Assembly: GCA_028015205.1 (NCBI GenBank)
Contig: CM051517.1
Location: 43,535,135-43,599,134 of the forward strand
Direction: 5' to 3'
Source: Mytilisepta virgata
Lineage: Eukaryota > Mollusca > Bivalvia > Mytilida > Mytilidae
Length of the DNA stretch: 64,000 nucleotides
The stretch's first letter is position 1. The number at the start of each line of letters is the position of its first letter. A model generated the notes under the pieces. The model did no database searches and had not been told where the DNA came from. It saw only the letters and a list, made by a program, of their open reading frames with translations. The position numbers and the translations under genes were made by a program. Shown piece after piece: positions 26,926 to 37,256 of this stretch.

Positions 26926-27260
26926 TTCTAGGAGTTATGCCCCTTTGAACTTATTTTCTTTAATGTACTACTGCAACAGTTTGTCATCGCAACTCCTCTC
27001 AAACCACACAACAGAATTTCATGAAACCTTTTCAGATAATAAGGACATACTATGTAGATGTGCATATCGACAGGAAATTGCGATTCAATTTTTTTCTAGG
27101 AGTTACGCCCCTTTGAACTTATTTACTTTAATGTACTACTGCAACAGTTTGTCATTGCAACTCCTCTTAAACCACACAACAGAATTTCATGAAACCTTTT
27201 TAGATAATAAGGACATACTATGTAGTTGTGCATATCGACAGGAAATTGCGATTCAATTTT

Positions 27261-28300
27261 TGTCTCACCTGCGACGAAAGTCGCTGGAAGCGAGACATAG
27301 GTATAGCAATCCGGCGGCGACGGCGAAGGCGACGGCGACGGCGACGGCGTTAACTTTTTGTAAAACCTTAATAACTTTTAAAGTATAATACTTACAATGT
27401 TCATCTTTGGTCCACAGGTGCATGAAGTGATGACCTTTTCAGCAGCACATTTTTAGATGACCTTGACCTTTTTTTCATGGTTCAATACCCACATAAACAT
27501 TGCGACATAGTTTTACATTCAAATCCTTTTCTCAGAAACTATAATACCTAGAGTTATTATATTTGGTCTACAGTGAGATCTATATGGGTACATGCCAGTC
27601 TGACACCTGTCATTTGTCCTTGACCTCAATTGCACGGTTCAGTGAACTTCGAAAATCTGCGACATAGTTTTACATTCAAGTCCCTTTCTTAGTAACTGTA
27701 ATGTTTAGAGTCATCATATTTGGTATATAGTAAGATCTATATGGGTACATGGGAGTCTGACACCTGTCATGTGTCCTTGACCTCAATTTCACAGCTCAGT
27801 GACTTTGTCAATTTTTTCTTCTAAAGTCCATTTTTCTGCAACTACAATGAATAGACTCATCATACATGGCTTATAGCAAGATCTGTATGGGTACATGCCA
27901 GTCTGACACCTTTCATGTGCCCTTGACCTCAATTTCATGGTTCAGTGACTTTGTCAATTTTTTCCTCAAAAGTTTATATTTCAGCAAGTGCAATGACTAG
28001 ATTCATCAGATATGGTCTATAGCTAGATCTATATGGGTACATGCCAGTCTGACACCTGTCATGTGTCCTTGACCTCAATTTCATGGTTCAGTGACTTTGT
28101 CAATTTTTTTCTTTAAAGTCTATTTTACAGCAACTACAATGAATAGACTCATCATACATGGCTTATAGCAAGATCTGTATGGGTACATGCCAGTCTGACA
28201 CCTTTCATGTGCCCTTGACCTCAATTTCATGGTTCAGTGACTTTGTCAATTTTTTTCTTTTACAGTCCATTTTTCAGCAACTGCAATATCTAGACTCGCC
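27261..28300 (-). mobile_element. Element C1: hairpin-headed element with about 150 bp core repeats
   Basis: The hairpin 27261-27297 has outer arms TGTCTC/GAGACA and an inner stem GCGAC-GAAA-GTCGC. A (ggcgac)n run follows at about 27310-27350. Core units marked by 'ccttgacc' start at 27461, 27618, 27775, 27921, 28067 and 28213 (spacing 157, 157, 146, 146, 146). The right terminal signal (CAGGTGAGACA) is missing, so the copy is probably truncated near 28300. The left end lies in a T-run of a B1 core unit. Confidence 0.7.
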
Positions 28301-29020
28301 ATATATATAAGAACTTGCCCACCTCATATTTTCAGATTGATCACTAATGTTTTAATTAGGGGATAGACAAACAGGAAGGGGGGGGGGGGGGGGAGAAGTA
28401 TAACTTTGTGTATAAAGTTCCATCTAGTTTTTTCTCTTCGAATGGCATACCTAAGATAATTGATACAAAACTTACATGATTATGTATATAATCTATTTGA
28501 GAAAAAGTATTTTGTTGATCATAAAACCAAAGATCTTGTTTATTAAATTTCACACATAAATAATTTCACAACCCTCAATAGCCCCTGGCAAAATTGTGAG
28601 AACTACTAAAACATATCAAAACTATTGATCTATTGATTCATGACTTTGTAAATAAGTCTGTAATGTAATGTTAATTTTTGTGTGGATGTCCTTTCAATAA
28701 GAATATTTGGATTGATATAAATATAAAAAGGATAAGTATATATTTAAACTTTGTTTCAAAATTGTTATATTTGTTGACACAAAATTTTATATAAATATGG
28801 GTGGTTCTGAAATTTAAAATTAGCATACAAAAAAGCCATTGATTTATCACTTGAATGCCGGTTCTCGAAGAATTGACATAAAATGAGCGATGGTGCGCGC
28901 AGTATGGTGCAATCATCAAAATTTTGAGACAATTTATTTATCTTTTGGTGGTTTGCACGAAATACTTAAAATGCACAGTTTGATGATCCATAGAAAAATT
29001 ATTGATTGATTAGTTATTGT
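28301..29020. other. Non-coding gap between C1 and B2
   Basis: AT-rich, with a G-run of about 15-16 at 28379-28394. No exon or structured element was recognised. Confidence 0.4.
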
Positions 29021-30045
29021 TATCCCCTCGCCCAACTGAGTTGTGGAGGGTATATAGTATCTCGCCCGTCCGAGTGTCTGTCTGTCAGTCCGTCCGTCCG
29101 TCCGTCCAAGTGTCTGTCCGTTTGTCCCACCTCAGGTTAAAGTTTGCATTATCTAAGATACTACATGTGCTACATCAATCATCTTTGGTCAGTAGATCCG
29201 TCTTGGAGAGTGATGCTGCTTCAAATGATAATTGGATCACTCTGCCCTACATTTTCTGCTTGAATGACTCAGGTTAAAGTTTGTGTAAAGGTTCATATCT
29301 AAAATACTACATGTGGTACATCAATCATCTTTGGTCAGTAGATGCGTCTTGGAGAGTGATGCTGCTTCAGATGATAATTTGGTCACTCTGACCTACATTT
29401 TCTGCTTGAATGACTCAGGTTAAAGTTTGTGTTAAAGTTAATATTTAAGAAACTACATGTGGTACATCAATCATCTTTGGTCAGCAGATGCGTCTTGGAG
29501 AGTGATGCTCCTTCAGATGATAATTGGGTCACTCTGACCTACATTTTACACTTGACTTACTTTGGTTAAAGTTAACATTTTCATATCTGAGATACCACTT
29601 CTTACACTTCAATGATCTAAGTAATAGTACCATTGAGATTCATACAGCTTTAGATGATATTCGGGTTATTCTGACCATACTTGAACAACGGACGAGGGGA
29701 TTAGCTGTCATTTGCGACTGCTCCCATTTCTGGTTTAACGTCCAGCGAGCAGTATTTCAGCCATATTCAAGACGAGAATATGTTATAATCAAATCAAAAT
29801 TTGAAGGATGAAAAGGTGACTGTCCCACTGGATGCCACTGGAAAAGGAGAGATGTGGGTAGGGGCGAGAAATTTTACTCTCCATACAGCTCTTACCTATA
29901 TTTTATACTTGACTGACTTTGGTTAAAGTTTACATTAATATTAATATCTGAGACACTACATGTTACACATCAGTGAGATTTTAGATGGTATTATGGTGAT
30001 TTTGAACGTACCTGAAGAACGGGAGAGGGGATAAGCTGTCATTTT
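29021..30045 (-). mobile_element. Element B2: hairpin-headed element directly upstream of the Helentron reading frame
   Basis: The hairpin 29021-29054 has outer arms TATCCCCTC/GAGGGTATA and an inner CAAC/GTTG stem. It is followed by a gtccgtccgtccgtcc run and about 140 bp core units marked by 'tcttggagagtgatgc' (29211, 29347, 29493). The right end GAGGGGATA (30025-30033) is an exact reverse complement of the left outer arm and leads into AGCTGTCATTTT and a T-run. A second copy of this end lies at 29695-29712, so the element is partly duplicated or is two elements back to back. The T-rich end abuts TTTTTACAG just before the replicase ATG. Confidence 0.65.
29713..29880 (+). repeat. Dispersed SINE-like molluscan repeat fragment
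   Basis: Contains 'ggtttaacgtccagcgagcagtatttcagccat' in parts; the same backbone (gtttaa-cg/tgcc...agca-atatttcagc-atat) recurs at about 45635-45680. This motif is common in mollusc genomes as I recall. It sits between the two right-end signals of B2. No RNA polymerase III promoter boxes were established. Confidence 0.4.
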
Positions 30046-30062
30046 TTTTTCTTTTTACAGAT

Positions 30063-33000
30063 ATGTATTGCTGTTGTTTATGTGGAAAAACTTACAAGAC
30101 CGAATGTGGTTATGCAAATCATACATGTCTTATTTGTAAAATGTGCAATCAGATCTTTTCAAGCAAGGTTAATTTACAGCAACACAAATGTAAACAACAA
30201 GAATGTGGAAAAAAAAGTTTGATCTGCTATGATTGCAAGAAGGAATATTCAACTGAAAATAGACTAAAGACTCATAAATGCACTTACTGTAATATTTGCT
30301 GTATTGTGTATTCCTCATACATAAGATTTCAACGACATTACTGCAAGGAAACAAATACGAGCAGGAAAACGAAAACAAAAAACTCAAAGATAGGAGAAAA
30401 AATAAATTCTGTTACAAACAAACAGTTTCCATGTAACAATGACACACAACAGATAGAGAGTTTTGATGAGAATTACAAACATACAGCAGAACAAGTAAAG
30501 ACAAACAGTAATAAGTCTGAGATATCAAGAAACACCACTGCTGCAAAGCTTAAAACAAATGCCAAGAAAGAAGATACAATTGATGATGTGATTCAGGGAG
30601 ATGTTGAGAATGAAGTATTTGGCTTTAAACCTGTTGATTTGACATTGCAGATGAACAAAAGTCCAAATATACATCTAACAGTGCAGCAAGCTTCATATCC
30701 CCTTTATATTACAGAATGTACTGACATTGGTACTCCAACAGATATAAAGAAAATCATGGGTGATGGAAACTGCTTCTTTCGGGCGATATCATATGTATTG
30801 ACTGGAACTGAGATACAACATGAAAAAATCAGAGAAGCTATTGTGGTCAACTTACACAACTTAAACACAGATTTAGAAACCATTTTACCTCCTGGCCAGA
30901 CGTACGATAACTACATTTTACAAAATGAAATGCAAAAACTAGGAACATGGGCAACAGAAGTGGAGATATTTACGACTGCTAATTTACTGAAAACAGATAT
31001 TTATACATATTCACCATACCTTAACAGATTTAAATGGGTAAAGTTTGCTGCCGATTATATTAAGCCCAATATTATTCCAAATGAGAGATCAATATACCTG
31101 AAACATACAAATGGTGACCACTATGATGTTGTACTGTCAACTTCGAATGTAAACAGATCTTTACCTGCTTCAATCGCAAAAAAGGAAAACAAGAACTTGC
31201 CATGTGATGAAAGTCTACATAAAGATAGAAATAAAATAGAAAAGAGACAGTTATATATGAAAGCATATATGCAAAAGAAGAGATCAAATGCTGAATATAA
31301 AAAGAAAGAGCAGGATTTCAACAGGATAAGGAGAAGTGATACAGATTTTAAGAAATTTGAAAAAGATTTGAATAGAAAGAGGAGATCAGACCCTAACTAT
31401 GTAGAATACGAGAAAAATATAAATAAGAAAAGGAGGACAGATCCAAAGTTTGTGGATTTTGAGGAGAAATTAAATAGAAAGAGGAGATCAGACCCTAACT
31501 ATGTAGAATACGAGAAAAATATGAATAAAGAGAGGAGGACAGATCCAAAGTTTGTGGATTTTGAGGAGAAATTAAATAGAAAGAGGAGATCAGACCCTAA
31601 CTATGTAGAATACGAGAAAAAAATAAATAAGGAAAGGAGGACAGATCCAAAGTTTGTGGATTTTGAGGAGAAATTAAATAGAAAGAGGAGATCAGACCCT
31701 AACTATGTAGAATACGAGAAAAATATGAATAAAGAGAGGAGGACAGATCCAAAGTTTGTTGAATTTGAGAAGAAATTAAATAGAAAGAGGAGATCAGACC
31801 CTAACTATGTAGAATACGAGAAAAATATGAATAAAGAGAGGAGGACAGATCCAAAGTTTGTGGATTTTGAGAAAGAATTAAATAAGAAAAGGAGGACAGA
31901 TCCAAAGTTTGTTGAATTTGAACATGAGTTAGACAGAAAGAAAGGGAGTTATTCCGCTAAAGCCAATGATATTCAGCAATTAATAGCTTCCTTTAAGAAA
32001 GATGTATCATCAGCATGTACTTATGTCTGCACATCATGTAATCAGCTCTGGTTTAAAGAATCTGTGGTGACTGTTGATAGAATAAAAGATGTAAAGGAAC
32101 CACTGTATTCGCAGTGTGTACAGAATAAACCAAGTTTGGATGGAGTGGAATATATTTGCAACACTTGCTTTACATCAGTGAAAAAGGGAAAGCTACCAAG
32201 ACTTGCTATACATAATAAACTTGGTTTTCCAAACAAACCAGATATTTTAGACCTCAATTCATTAGAAGAAAGACTAGTAGCACCAGTGTCAACATTCTTT
32301 CAGATGCGTGAATTACCAAGTGGAGGACAACTAGGTATTCAAGGAAATATCGTTAATGTTCCATCTGATAACCTTTCAACAGTTAAAACACTGCCCAGAC
32401 ATCTACCAGAATCACAAACTATTCCAGTCAAATTAAAGAGGAGACTAAGATACAAGTCACATGTATTATTTCAAAATGTAAGACCACAGAAATGTATAGC
32501 TGCAACAAAATACCTTTTAACCAAACCATTATTTATGGAAAATGTACCAGAGGGTCTTGACGATACCTGGCTGACAGAACATGTTCAAAAACTGAAAGAC
32601 ACTAGCTGGGATGCTTTTATTAAAAAAGATGAACCAAAAAATGAACAGGAAGAAATTCAAAATAGTGGGAAAATGCTAGAAATAACAACAAAAGATGAAG
32701 CTGATGATAAATGTGATGAGAATGATGACTGGTCCGAACATGAAAATGATGATGATATCGACAAACAACAAGAATGTGATGGTGTATATGATACTATGCT
32801 TTATCCTGAAAATGTCGACAGTCAAAGACAGATTTTATCCTTTGCACCTAGTGAAGGTAATATACCTGTAAGTTCACTTGGAGAAGCCATTGAAGAATTA
32901 TCATTTCCATCGATATTTTGTGGTGAAAAGCGACCAACAAATAAAGAACGAACAGTAGCTGTCAGATATAGTGACATTTGTAAATCAGAACTACGTCAGG

Positions 33001-36000
33001 CTGACCGAAGAGCTGCACAAAATGTAACAAATATATTTTTCAAAGCTAAAAAAATCCAAATGAAACAGATTCAGGATAAAGTTTGGTTATCACTGCGTAG
33101 AGTCAAAACTAAAGGAAAGACAATTACGGCAAAGGATTTAAAAGATGAAAACACTGTTGATAATTTAGTAAAATTGGATGATGGATATAAAATTTTCAGA
33201 ACATTGAGAGGATCACCACCATATTGGGAATCGGCAAAAAAAGATCTATTTGCTATGGTTCGCCAGTTGGGACTACCAACTTGGTTTCTTTCATTGTCAG
33301 CAGCAGAAACTAGATGGAAACCACTTTTACAATCACTTGGCAAGATTACAGATAATACAATTTATACTGAAGAAGAAATAAATAGCATGACATGGCATAA
33401 CAAGTGTAGACTTATTAGATCCGACCCAGTTACCACAGCAAGATATTTTGATTACAGAGTGCAGAAATTTTTCCATTCATTTTTGAACTCTCCACTCATG
33501 CCATTGGGAAAAATAAAAGAATTCTTTTACAGAATAGAATTCCAGCAACGAGGCTCTCCACATGTCCATTCAGTTCTATGGGTTGACAATGCACCTATTC
33601 TGGATGTAAATGAAAACAAGGATATAGAAGATTTTATATCTAAATATATTTCAACAGATAGAAAGAAACCAAGAGACGACACACAACAAGATCTTGTTAA
33701 ACTCCAGATTCACAGACATACCCATACATGTAGAAAAAAGAAAGTGAAAGCCTGTCGTTTCAACTTCCCACAGCTACCCATGAGTAAAACTGAAATTTTA
33801 GATCCTCTTCCACCAGACTTAACACCAGCTGAAGTACTTATACATAAGAAGCACTATGAAATGATTCAGAAAGAGTTGTCACAACAGACTACAATTGATT
33901 TAGGCTTTACTGAATTTTTACAGACACTCAAGATGACAAATAAGGATTACATACTAGCTATAAGATCATCATTAAAGGAGACAAAAATTTTCTTGAAAAG
34001 AGATCCAAATAGTATAAGAGTTAATGGATACAATGACACTGTACTACAAGCATGGACGGCTAACATGGATATTCAGTTTATTACTAATGCTTATGCCTGT
34101 TTGATGTACATTGTAAACTATGTCAGTAAAGGCCAGAGAGGAATGAGCAATCTCCTGAGAAGAGCTTGTGAAGAAGCTAGGAGGGAAAAGAGTGATATAA
34201 GACACCAAGTAAGAACAATTGGAAATAAGTTCTTGAAGCATGTAGAAATATCAGCCCAAGAAGCAGTATACATAGTTTTACAAATGAAGCTTAAAAACTC
34301 CAGCTGTGGACATATATTTATAAATACATCACCACCAGATGAACGTCCATTCATTATAAAACCACCTGATCAATTAGAAAAACTAGCAGATAACAGCACA
34401 GACATCCAATGTAGTAATGTTATCAAGAGATATGCGAAACGACCTAAAAAGGTAGAAAAAATGTGTCTTGCAGATTTTGCAGCATGGTATGACTTGCAAG
34501 TAGAAAAGATATCTAATACTAAACCAAGCAGAGATGAAAAGGAAATAAAAGAAACGGATGACGAAGACAATATTGAAGATCTTTACTTCAGTCCAGATGA
34601 ATATGAACCTGAAGATGACCCCAAGACTTTACAATACAAAAATGGAATAACATTAAGGAGAAGAAAAAAGAAGAAGGTTATAAGATATGTAAGATACTCT
34701 AAGAAAAAAGATGCAGAAAATTTCTACAGAGAAGTACTAATGCTTTTTATGCCATGGAGGACAGAGGAAACAATAAAGCGGCCATTCCAGACATATGAAG
34801 AGAAATATAATAATGTAAAGGAGGACATAGAAGAAACTAGAAACAAATATGAACATCATTCAGAAGAAATTGAAGCGGCTGAACAGCAGATGGAGAATGA
34901 AATTAATGAAGAAGCTTTTGATAACATTGCTCCAGTAACACAACACAGAGAACTTCATGATGAGGATGAACAACAAACAGAACAGTTACAACAAGCAGGA
35001 GAAGATGTTTTTACCAACTATGATATTGGTACAGATTTACAGTGTGCTGGAACAGACATGAAAGAAGAACTTTTAAGAAACAGAATGATAGATTCAGACT
35101 TCAGAGCCATGGTCAGATCTCTTAACAGAAAGCAGAGGGAGTTCTTTTATCATCTTTTGAAAAAAGCAAAAACCAGTGATGAACAGCTCATGTTATTTCT
35201 AACTGGTGGAGCAGGAGTTGGAAAAACAAGAGTTACAAAGTGCATTTATCAAGCCTTAATAAGATACTACAATACAACCGAGGGAGATAATCCAGATCAA
35301 AAATCAATACAATTGGCTGCTCCAACTGGAAAAGCTGCATACCATATAAGTGGGGTTACTCTACATGCTGCATTTAATATTCCTGCTTTTCACAAGTTTC
35401 AGTACCGCCCTCTTAAGCACGACGTTTTAAACACAATGAGACGTCAGATGGAACATTTAAAGCTGATTGTAATTGATGAAATATCAATGTGTGGGACCAA
35501 TCTCTTCTGTTTTATCAACCAAAGAATGCAGGAAGTAATGGGTGTGTCTAAACCATTTGGTGGAATAAATGTACTTGCTACTGGAGACCTCTTTCAGTTA
35601 AAGCCAGTGATGGATTCTTGGATCTTTAAACAACCTGATGGAAATAATACAGAAGTATTGTCTACAAATATTTGGAAAGAGCATTTTCTACTATTTGAAC
35701 TTACAGATATAATGAGACAAAAAGAAGACATCACATTTGCACAGACATTAAACAGAATTAGAGAAGGAAATCAAAATGAAGATGATATTAAATTCTTAAA
35801 AACAAGAATTATAAAGCCTGACATACCAAACTATCCAATGTTTGCCACTCATTTATTATACCATAATGCCAGAGTAGATGCTTACAACACAGATCTGTAT
35901 AACAAGTCAAAACAACAAAAGATTGAAGTCAAATGTAGTGATGTAGTCATTGGTGATGTATCAATAGAAACAAAAGAGAAAATCAAGGAAAAAGCCAAAG

Positions 36001-37202
36001 ATTTTGAAATGGGATTATCTAAAACTTGCTGCCTAGCTGTAGGATTGAAAACGGATCTAACAATAAATTTAGATTTGAATGACGGATTGATTAATGGAGC
36101 CAGTGGAATTGTAAAGAATATTGAGTTCATGGATAAGAAGCCATATATTATCTGGATAAAATTTGATAATGACAATGTTGGAAAAAGTCTGAGAGAAGAA
36201 ATTCACAAAAAGACTAAACAATTCTCTAGATGGACACCTATTAAAAAGGTATGCAGAGAATTTCCAGTAGGAAGGTATAAAAGTGTAAAAATATCAAGAA
36301 AGCAGTTTCCATTAAGACTAGCTGCAGCCAAAACAATACACAGAGCTCAAGGAGATACCCTTTCCGAAGTTGTAATAGAACTACCATCAAGGAAAGAATG
36401 CCATATGCATTATGTAGCCTTCAGTAGAGCAGAGAAAGCAGAAAATATGCATATAATTGGTAGTGTGTATGAGGATAAAATAGCAGTGTCACCACTCGTA
36501 AAAACTGAAATGGAAAGAATGAGAACAGAAAGGAAAGTAGTATTGTCATTTGTTCCATTATATACACTGGAGAATTACAAGATGGTAATATGTTTTCACA
36601 ACAGTCAGTCCTTACATTTACATATAGAAGATATCAGAGCTGATTACAACTTCAAGGAGGCACACATAAACATGTTTGTAGAATCAAGATTATGTTCAGA
36701 AGATAAAGATGAAAATTACAGCATACCAGGATTTCAACTACATCGTAATGATTTCAAACCTGAAAGAACTTCATACGGAATTGCAGCTTATTGTAAAAAC
36801 TCACTAAATGCAAGGAAAAGCTGTTTGAATAAAGGAAATATCGAGGTTATGTTACTTGATCTTCAATTTCTACAGATTGTCTGCATTTATTCACGTCCTA
36901 AAGAACTGCCCTCAAACTTACTGAAAACGTTGCAAATACTATGTACAGAAATATTGGATTACAAGAAGACAATAGTCATTGGAGGAGATTTTAATACCAA
37001 TATTCATGCAACAAACAATTGTTCAAAGAAATTACTGGATTATATGAAATCTAAAGGGTTAAAACAACAGATTACAGATTTTACAACAGATCAAAGAACA
37101 ACTTTAGATTTAATATTTACAAACTGCAAAGAAAACTTCAAAAGTGGAACACTAGAATCCTACTACAGCTATCACAAACCAGTATGGATAGCACTTCAAT
37201 AA
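30063..37202 (+). CDS. Helentron-type rolling-circle transposon replicase (Zn fingers, OTU, HUH Rep, PIF1 helicase, EEP endonuclease)
   Basis: An intact 2,379-residue frame. Four C-x2-C...H-x-C zinc fingers lie at residues 4-94. The OTU cysteine protease has G-D-G-N-C with Cys237 and His353. A basic 34-residue repeat block spans about 425-625. A cysteine-rich region follows (about 650-830). The Rep nuclease has the HUH pair H1167-V-H1169 and paired tyrosines Y1349 and Y1353, four apart as in Helitron Reps. The SF1B PIF1-like helicase has Walker A G-G-A-G-V-G-K-T (1715-1722) and Walker B D1805-E1806. The C-terminal EEP endonuclease (about 2184-2378) has E2207, G-D-F-N at 2308-2311 and a terminal S-Y-H. 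This set is typical of Helentrons, which nick, unwind and copy themselves by rolling circle. TTTTTACAG precedes the ATG by two bases, so an upstream intron is likely. All catalytic residues I looked for are present, so it may be active or recently so. Confidence 0.9.
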   Translation: MYCCCLCGKTYKTECGYANHTCLICKMCNQIFSSKVNLQQHKCKQQECGKKSLICYDCKKEYSTENRLKTHKCTYCNICCIVYSSYIRFQRHYCKETNTSRKTKTKNSKIGEKINSVTNKQFPCNNDTQQIESFDENYKHTAEQVKTNSNKSEISRNTTAAKLKTNAKKEDTIDDVIQGDVENEVFGFKPVDLTLQMNKSPNIHLTVQQASYPLYITECTDIGTPTDIKKIMGDGNCFFRAISYVLTGTEIQHEKIREAIVVNLHNLNTDLETILPPGQTYDNYILQNEMQKLGTWATEVEIFTTANLLKTDIYTYSPYLNRFKWVKFAADYIKPNIIPNERSIYLKHTNGDHYDVVLSTSNVNRSLPASIAKKENKNLPCDESLHKDRNKIEKRQLYMKAYMQKKRSNAEYKKKEQDFNRIRRSDTDFKKFEKDLNRKRRSDPNYVEYEKNINKKRRTDPKFVDFEEKLNRKRRSDPNYVEYEKNMNKERRTDPKFVDFEEKLNRKRRSDPNYVEYEKKINKERRTDPKFVDFEEKLNRKRRSDPNYVEYEKNMNKERRTDPKFVEFEKKLNRKRRSDPNYVEYEKNMNKERRTDPKFVDFEKELNKKRRTDPKFVEFEHELDRKKGSYSAKANDIQQLIASFKKDVSSACTYVCTSCNQLWFKESVVTVDRIKDVKEPLYSQCVQNKPSLDGVEYICNTCFTSVKKGKLPRLAIHNKLGFPNKPDILDLNSLEERLVAPVSTFFQMRELPSGGQLGIQGNIVNVPSDNLSTVKTLPRHLPESQTIPVKLKRRLRYKSHVLFQNVRPQKCIAATKYLLTKPLFMENVPEGLDDTWLTEHVQKLKDTSWDAFIKKDEPKNEQEEIQNSGKMLEITTKDEADDKCDENDDWSEHENDDDIDKQQECDGVYDTMLYPENVDSQRQILSFAPSEGNIPVSSLGEAIEELSFPSIFCGEKRPTNKERTVAVRYSDICKSELRQADRRAAQNVTNIFFKAKKIQMKQIQDKVWLSLRRVKTKGKTITAKDLKDENTVDNLVKLDDGYKIFRTLRGSPPYWESAKKDLFAMVRQLGLPTWFLSLSAAETRWKPLLQSLGKITDNTIYTEEEINSMTWHNKCRLIRSDPVTTARYFDYRVQKFFHSFLNSPLMPLGKIKEFFYRIEFQQRGSPHVHSVLWVDNAPILDVNENKDIEDFISKYISTDRKKPRDDTQQDLVKLQIHRHTHTCRKKKVKACRFNFPQLPMSKTEILDPLPPDLTPAEVLIHKKHYEMIQKELSQQTTIDLGFTEFLQTLKMTNKDYILAIRSSLKETKIFLKRDPNSIRVNGYNDTVLQAWTANMDIQFITNAYACLMYIVNYVSKGQRGMSNLLRRACEEARREKSDIRHQVRTIGNKFLKHVEISAQEAVYIVLQMKLKNSSCGHIFINTSPPDERPFIIKPPDQLEKLADNSTDIQCSNVIKRYAKRPKKVEKMCLADFAAWYDLQVEKISNTKPSRDEKEIKETDDEDNIEDLYFSPDEYEPEDDPKTLQYKNGITLRRRKKKKVIRYVRYSKKKDAENFYREVLMLFMPWRTEETIKRPFQTYEEKYNNVKEDIEETRNKYEHHSEEIEAAEQQMENEINEEAFDNIAPVTQHRELHDEDEQQTEQLQQAGEDVFTNYDIGTDLQCAGTDMKEELLRNRMIDSDFRAMVRSLNRKQREFFYHLLKKAKTSDEQLMLFLTGGAGVGKTRVTKCIYQALIRYYNTTEGDNPDQKSIQLAAPTGKAAYHISGVTLHAAFNIPAFHKFQYRPLKHDVLNTMRRQMEHLKLIVIDEISMCGTNLFCFINQRMQEVMGVSKPFGGINVLATGDLFQLKPVMDSWIFKQPDGNNTEVLSTNIWKEHFLLFELTDIMRQKEDITFAQTLNRIREGNQNEDDIKFLKTRIIKPDIPNYPMFATHLLYHNARVDAYNTDLYNKSKQQKIEVKCSDVVIGDVSIETKEKIKEKAKDFEMGLSKTCCLAVGLKTDLTINLDLNDGLINGASGIVKNIEFMDKKPYIIWIKFDNDNVGKSLREEIHKKTKQFSRWTPIKKVCREFPVGRYKSVKISRKQFPLRLAAAKTIHRAQGDTLSEVVIELPSRKECHMHYVAFSRAEKAENMHIIGSVYEDKIAVSPLVKTEMERMRTERKVVLSFVPLYTLENYKMVICFHNSQSLHLHIEDIRADYNFKEAHINMFVESRLCSEDKDENYSIPGFQLHRNDFKPERTSYGIAAYCKNSLNARKSCLNKGNIEVMLLDLQFLQIVCIYSRPKELPSNLLKTLQILCTEILDYKKTIVIGGDFNTNIHATNNCSKKLLDYMKSKGLKQQITDFTTDQRTTLDLIFTNCKENFKSGTLESYYSYHKPVWIALQ
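31321..31945 (+). repeat. 102 bp in-frame tandem repeat inside the replicase gene
   Basis: The phrase 'agaccctaactatgtagaa' recurs at about 31387, 31489, 31591, 31693 and 31795, exactly 102 bp apart, encoding a 34-residue unit. Each unit is two related 17-residue halves, one with K-R-R-S-D-P-N-Y and one with E-R-R-T-D-P-K-F. The copies are nearly identical at the DNA level, which implies recent expansion. The strongly basic, Tyr/Phe-spaced pattern could bind DNA or act as a linker between OTU and Rep; this is inference. Confidence 0.85.
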
Positions 37203-37203
37203 A
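37198..37203 (+). terminator. Polyadenylation signal overlapping the replicase stop codon
   Basis: AATAAA at 37198-37203 contains the TAA stop (37200-37202). If used, the 3' UTR would be only some tens of bases and would end before the minisatellite. Confidence 0.5.
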
Positions 37204-37256
37204 GAGATGACTGTTAAATTTATTCTAATTCATAGGTTGCATATCAATAATCTCTC

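Larger units (their letters stand above)
23060..27260 (-). mobile_element. Element B1: hairpin-headed core-repeat element, interrupted by A1 and D1
   Basis: The hairpin 23060-23095 has 9-base perfect arms ATTATACCC/GGGTATAAT and an inner stem GCAAC/GTTGC. It is followed by gtccgtccgtccgtc and then 168 bp core units marked by 'ctaggagttacgcccc'. The core is split by A1 (23372-25598) and D1 (25664-26925). Joining 23095-23371, 25602-25663 and 26926-27260 restores regular units like those at 48221-48650. It then meets the hairpin of C1 inside the T-run of a unit. No open frame is supported in the core. The element fits the 'pearl'/Helentron-associated non-autonomous type known from bivalves. Confidence 0.7.

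Noticed and set aside
29524..29811. 95-codon open frame upstream of the replicase.
   Set aside because: It spans B2 core repeat and a SINE-like fragment; not protein-like.
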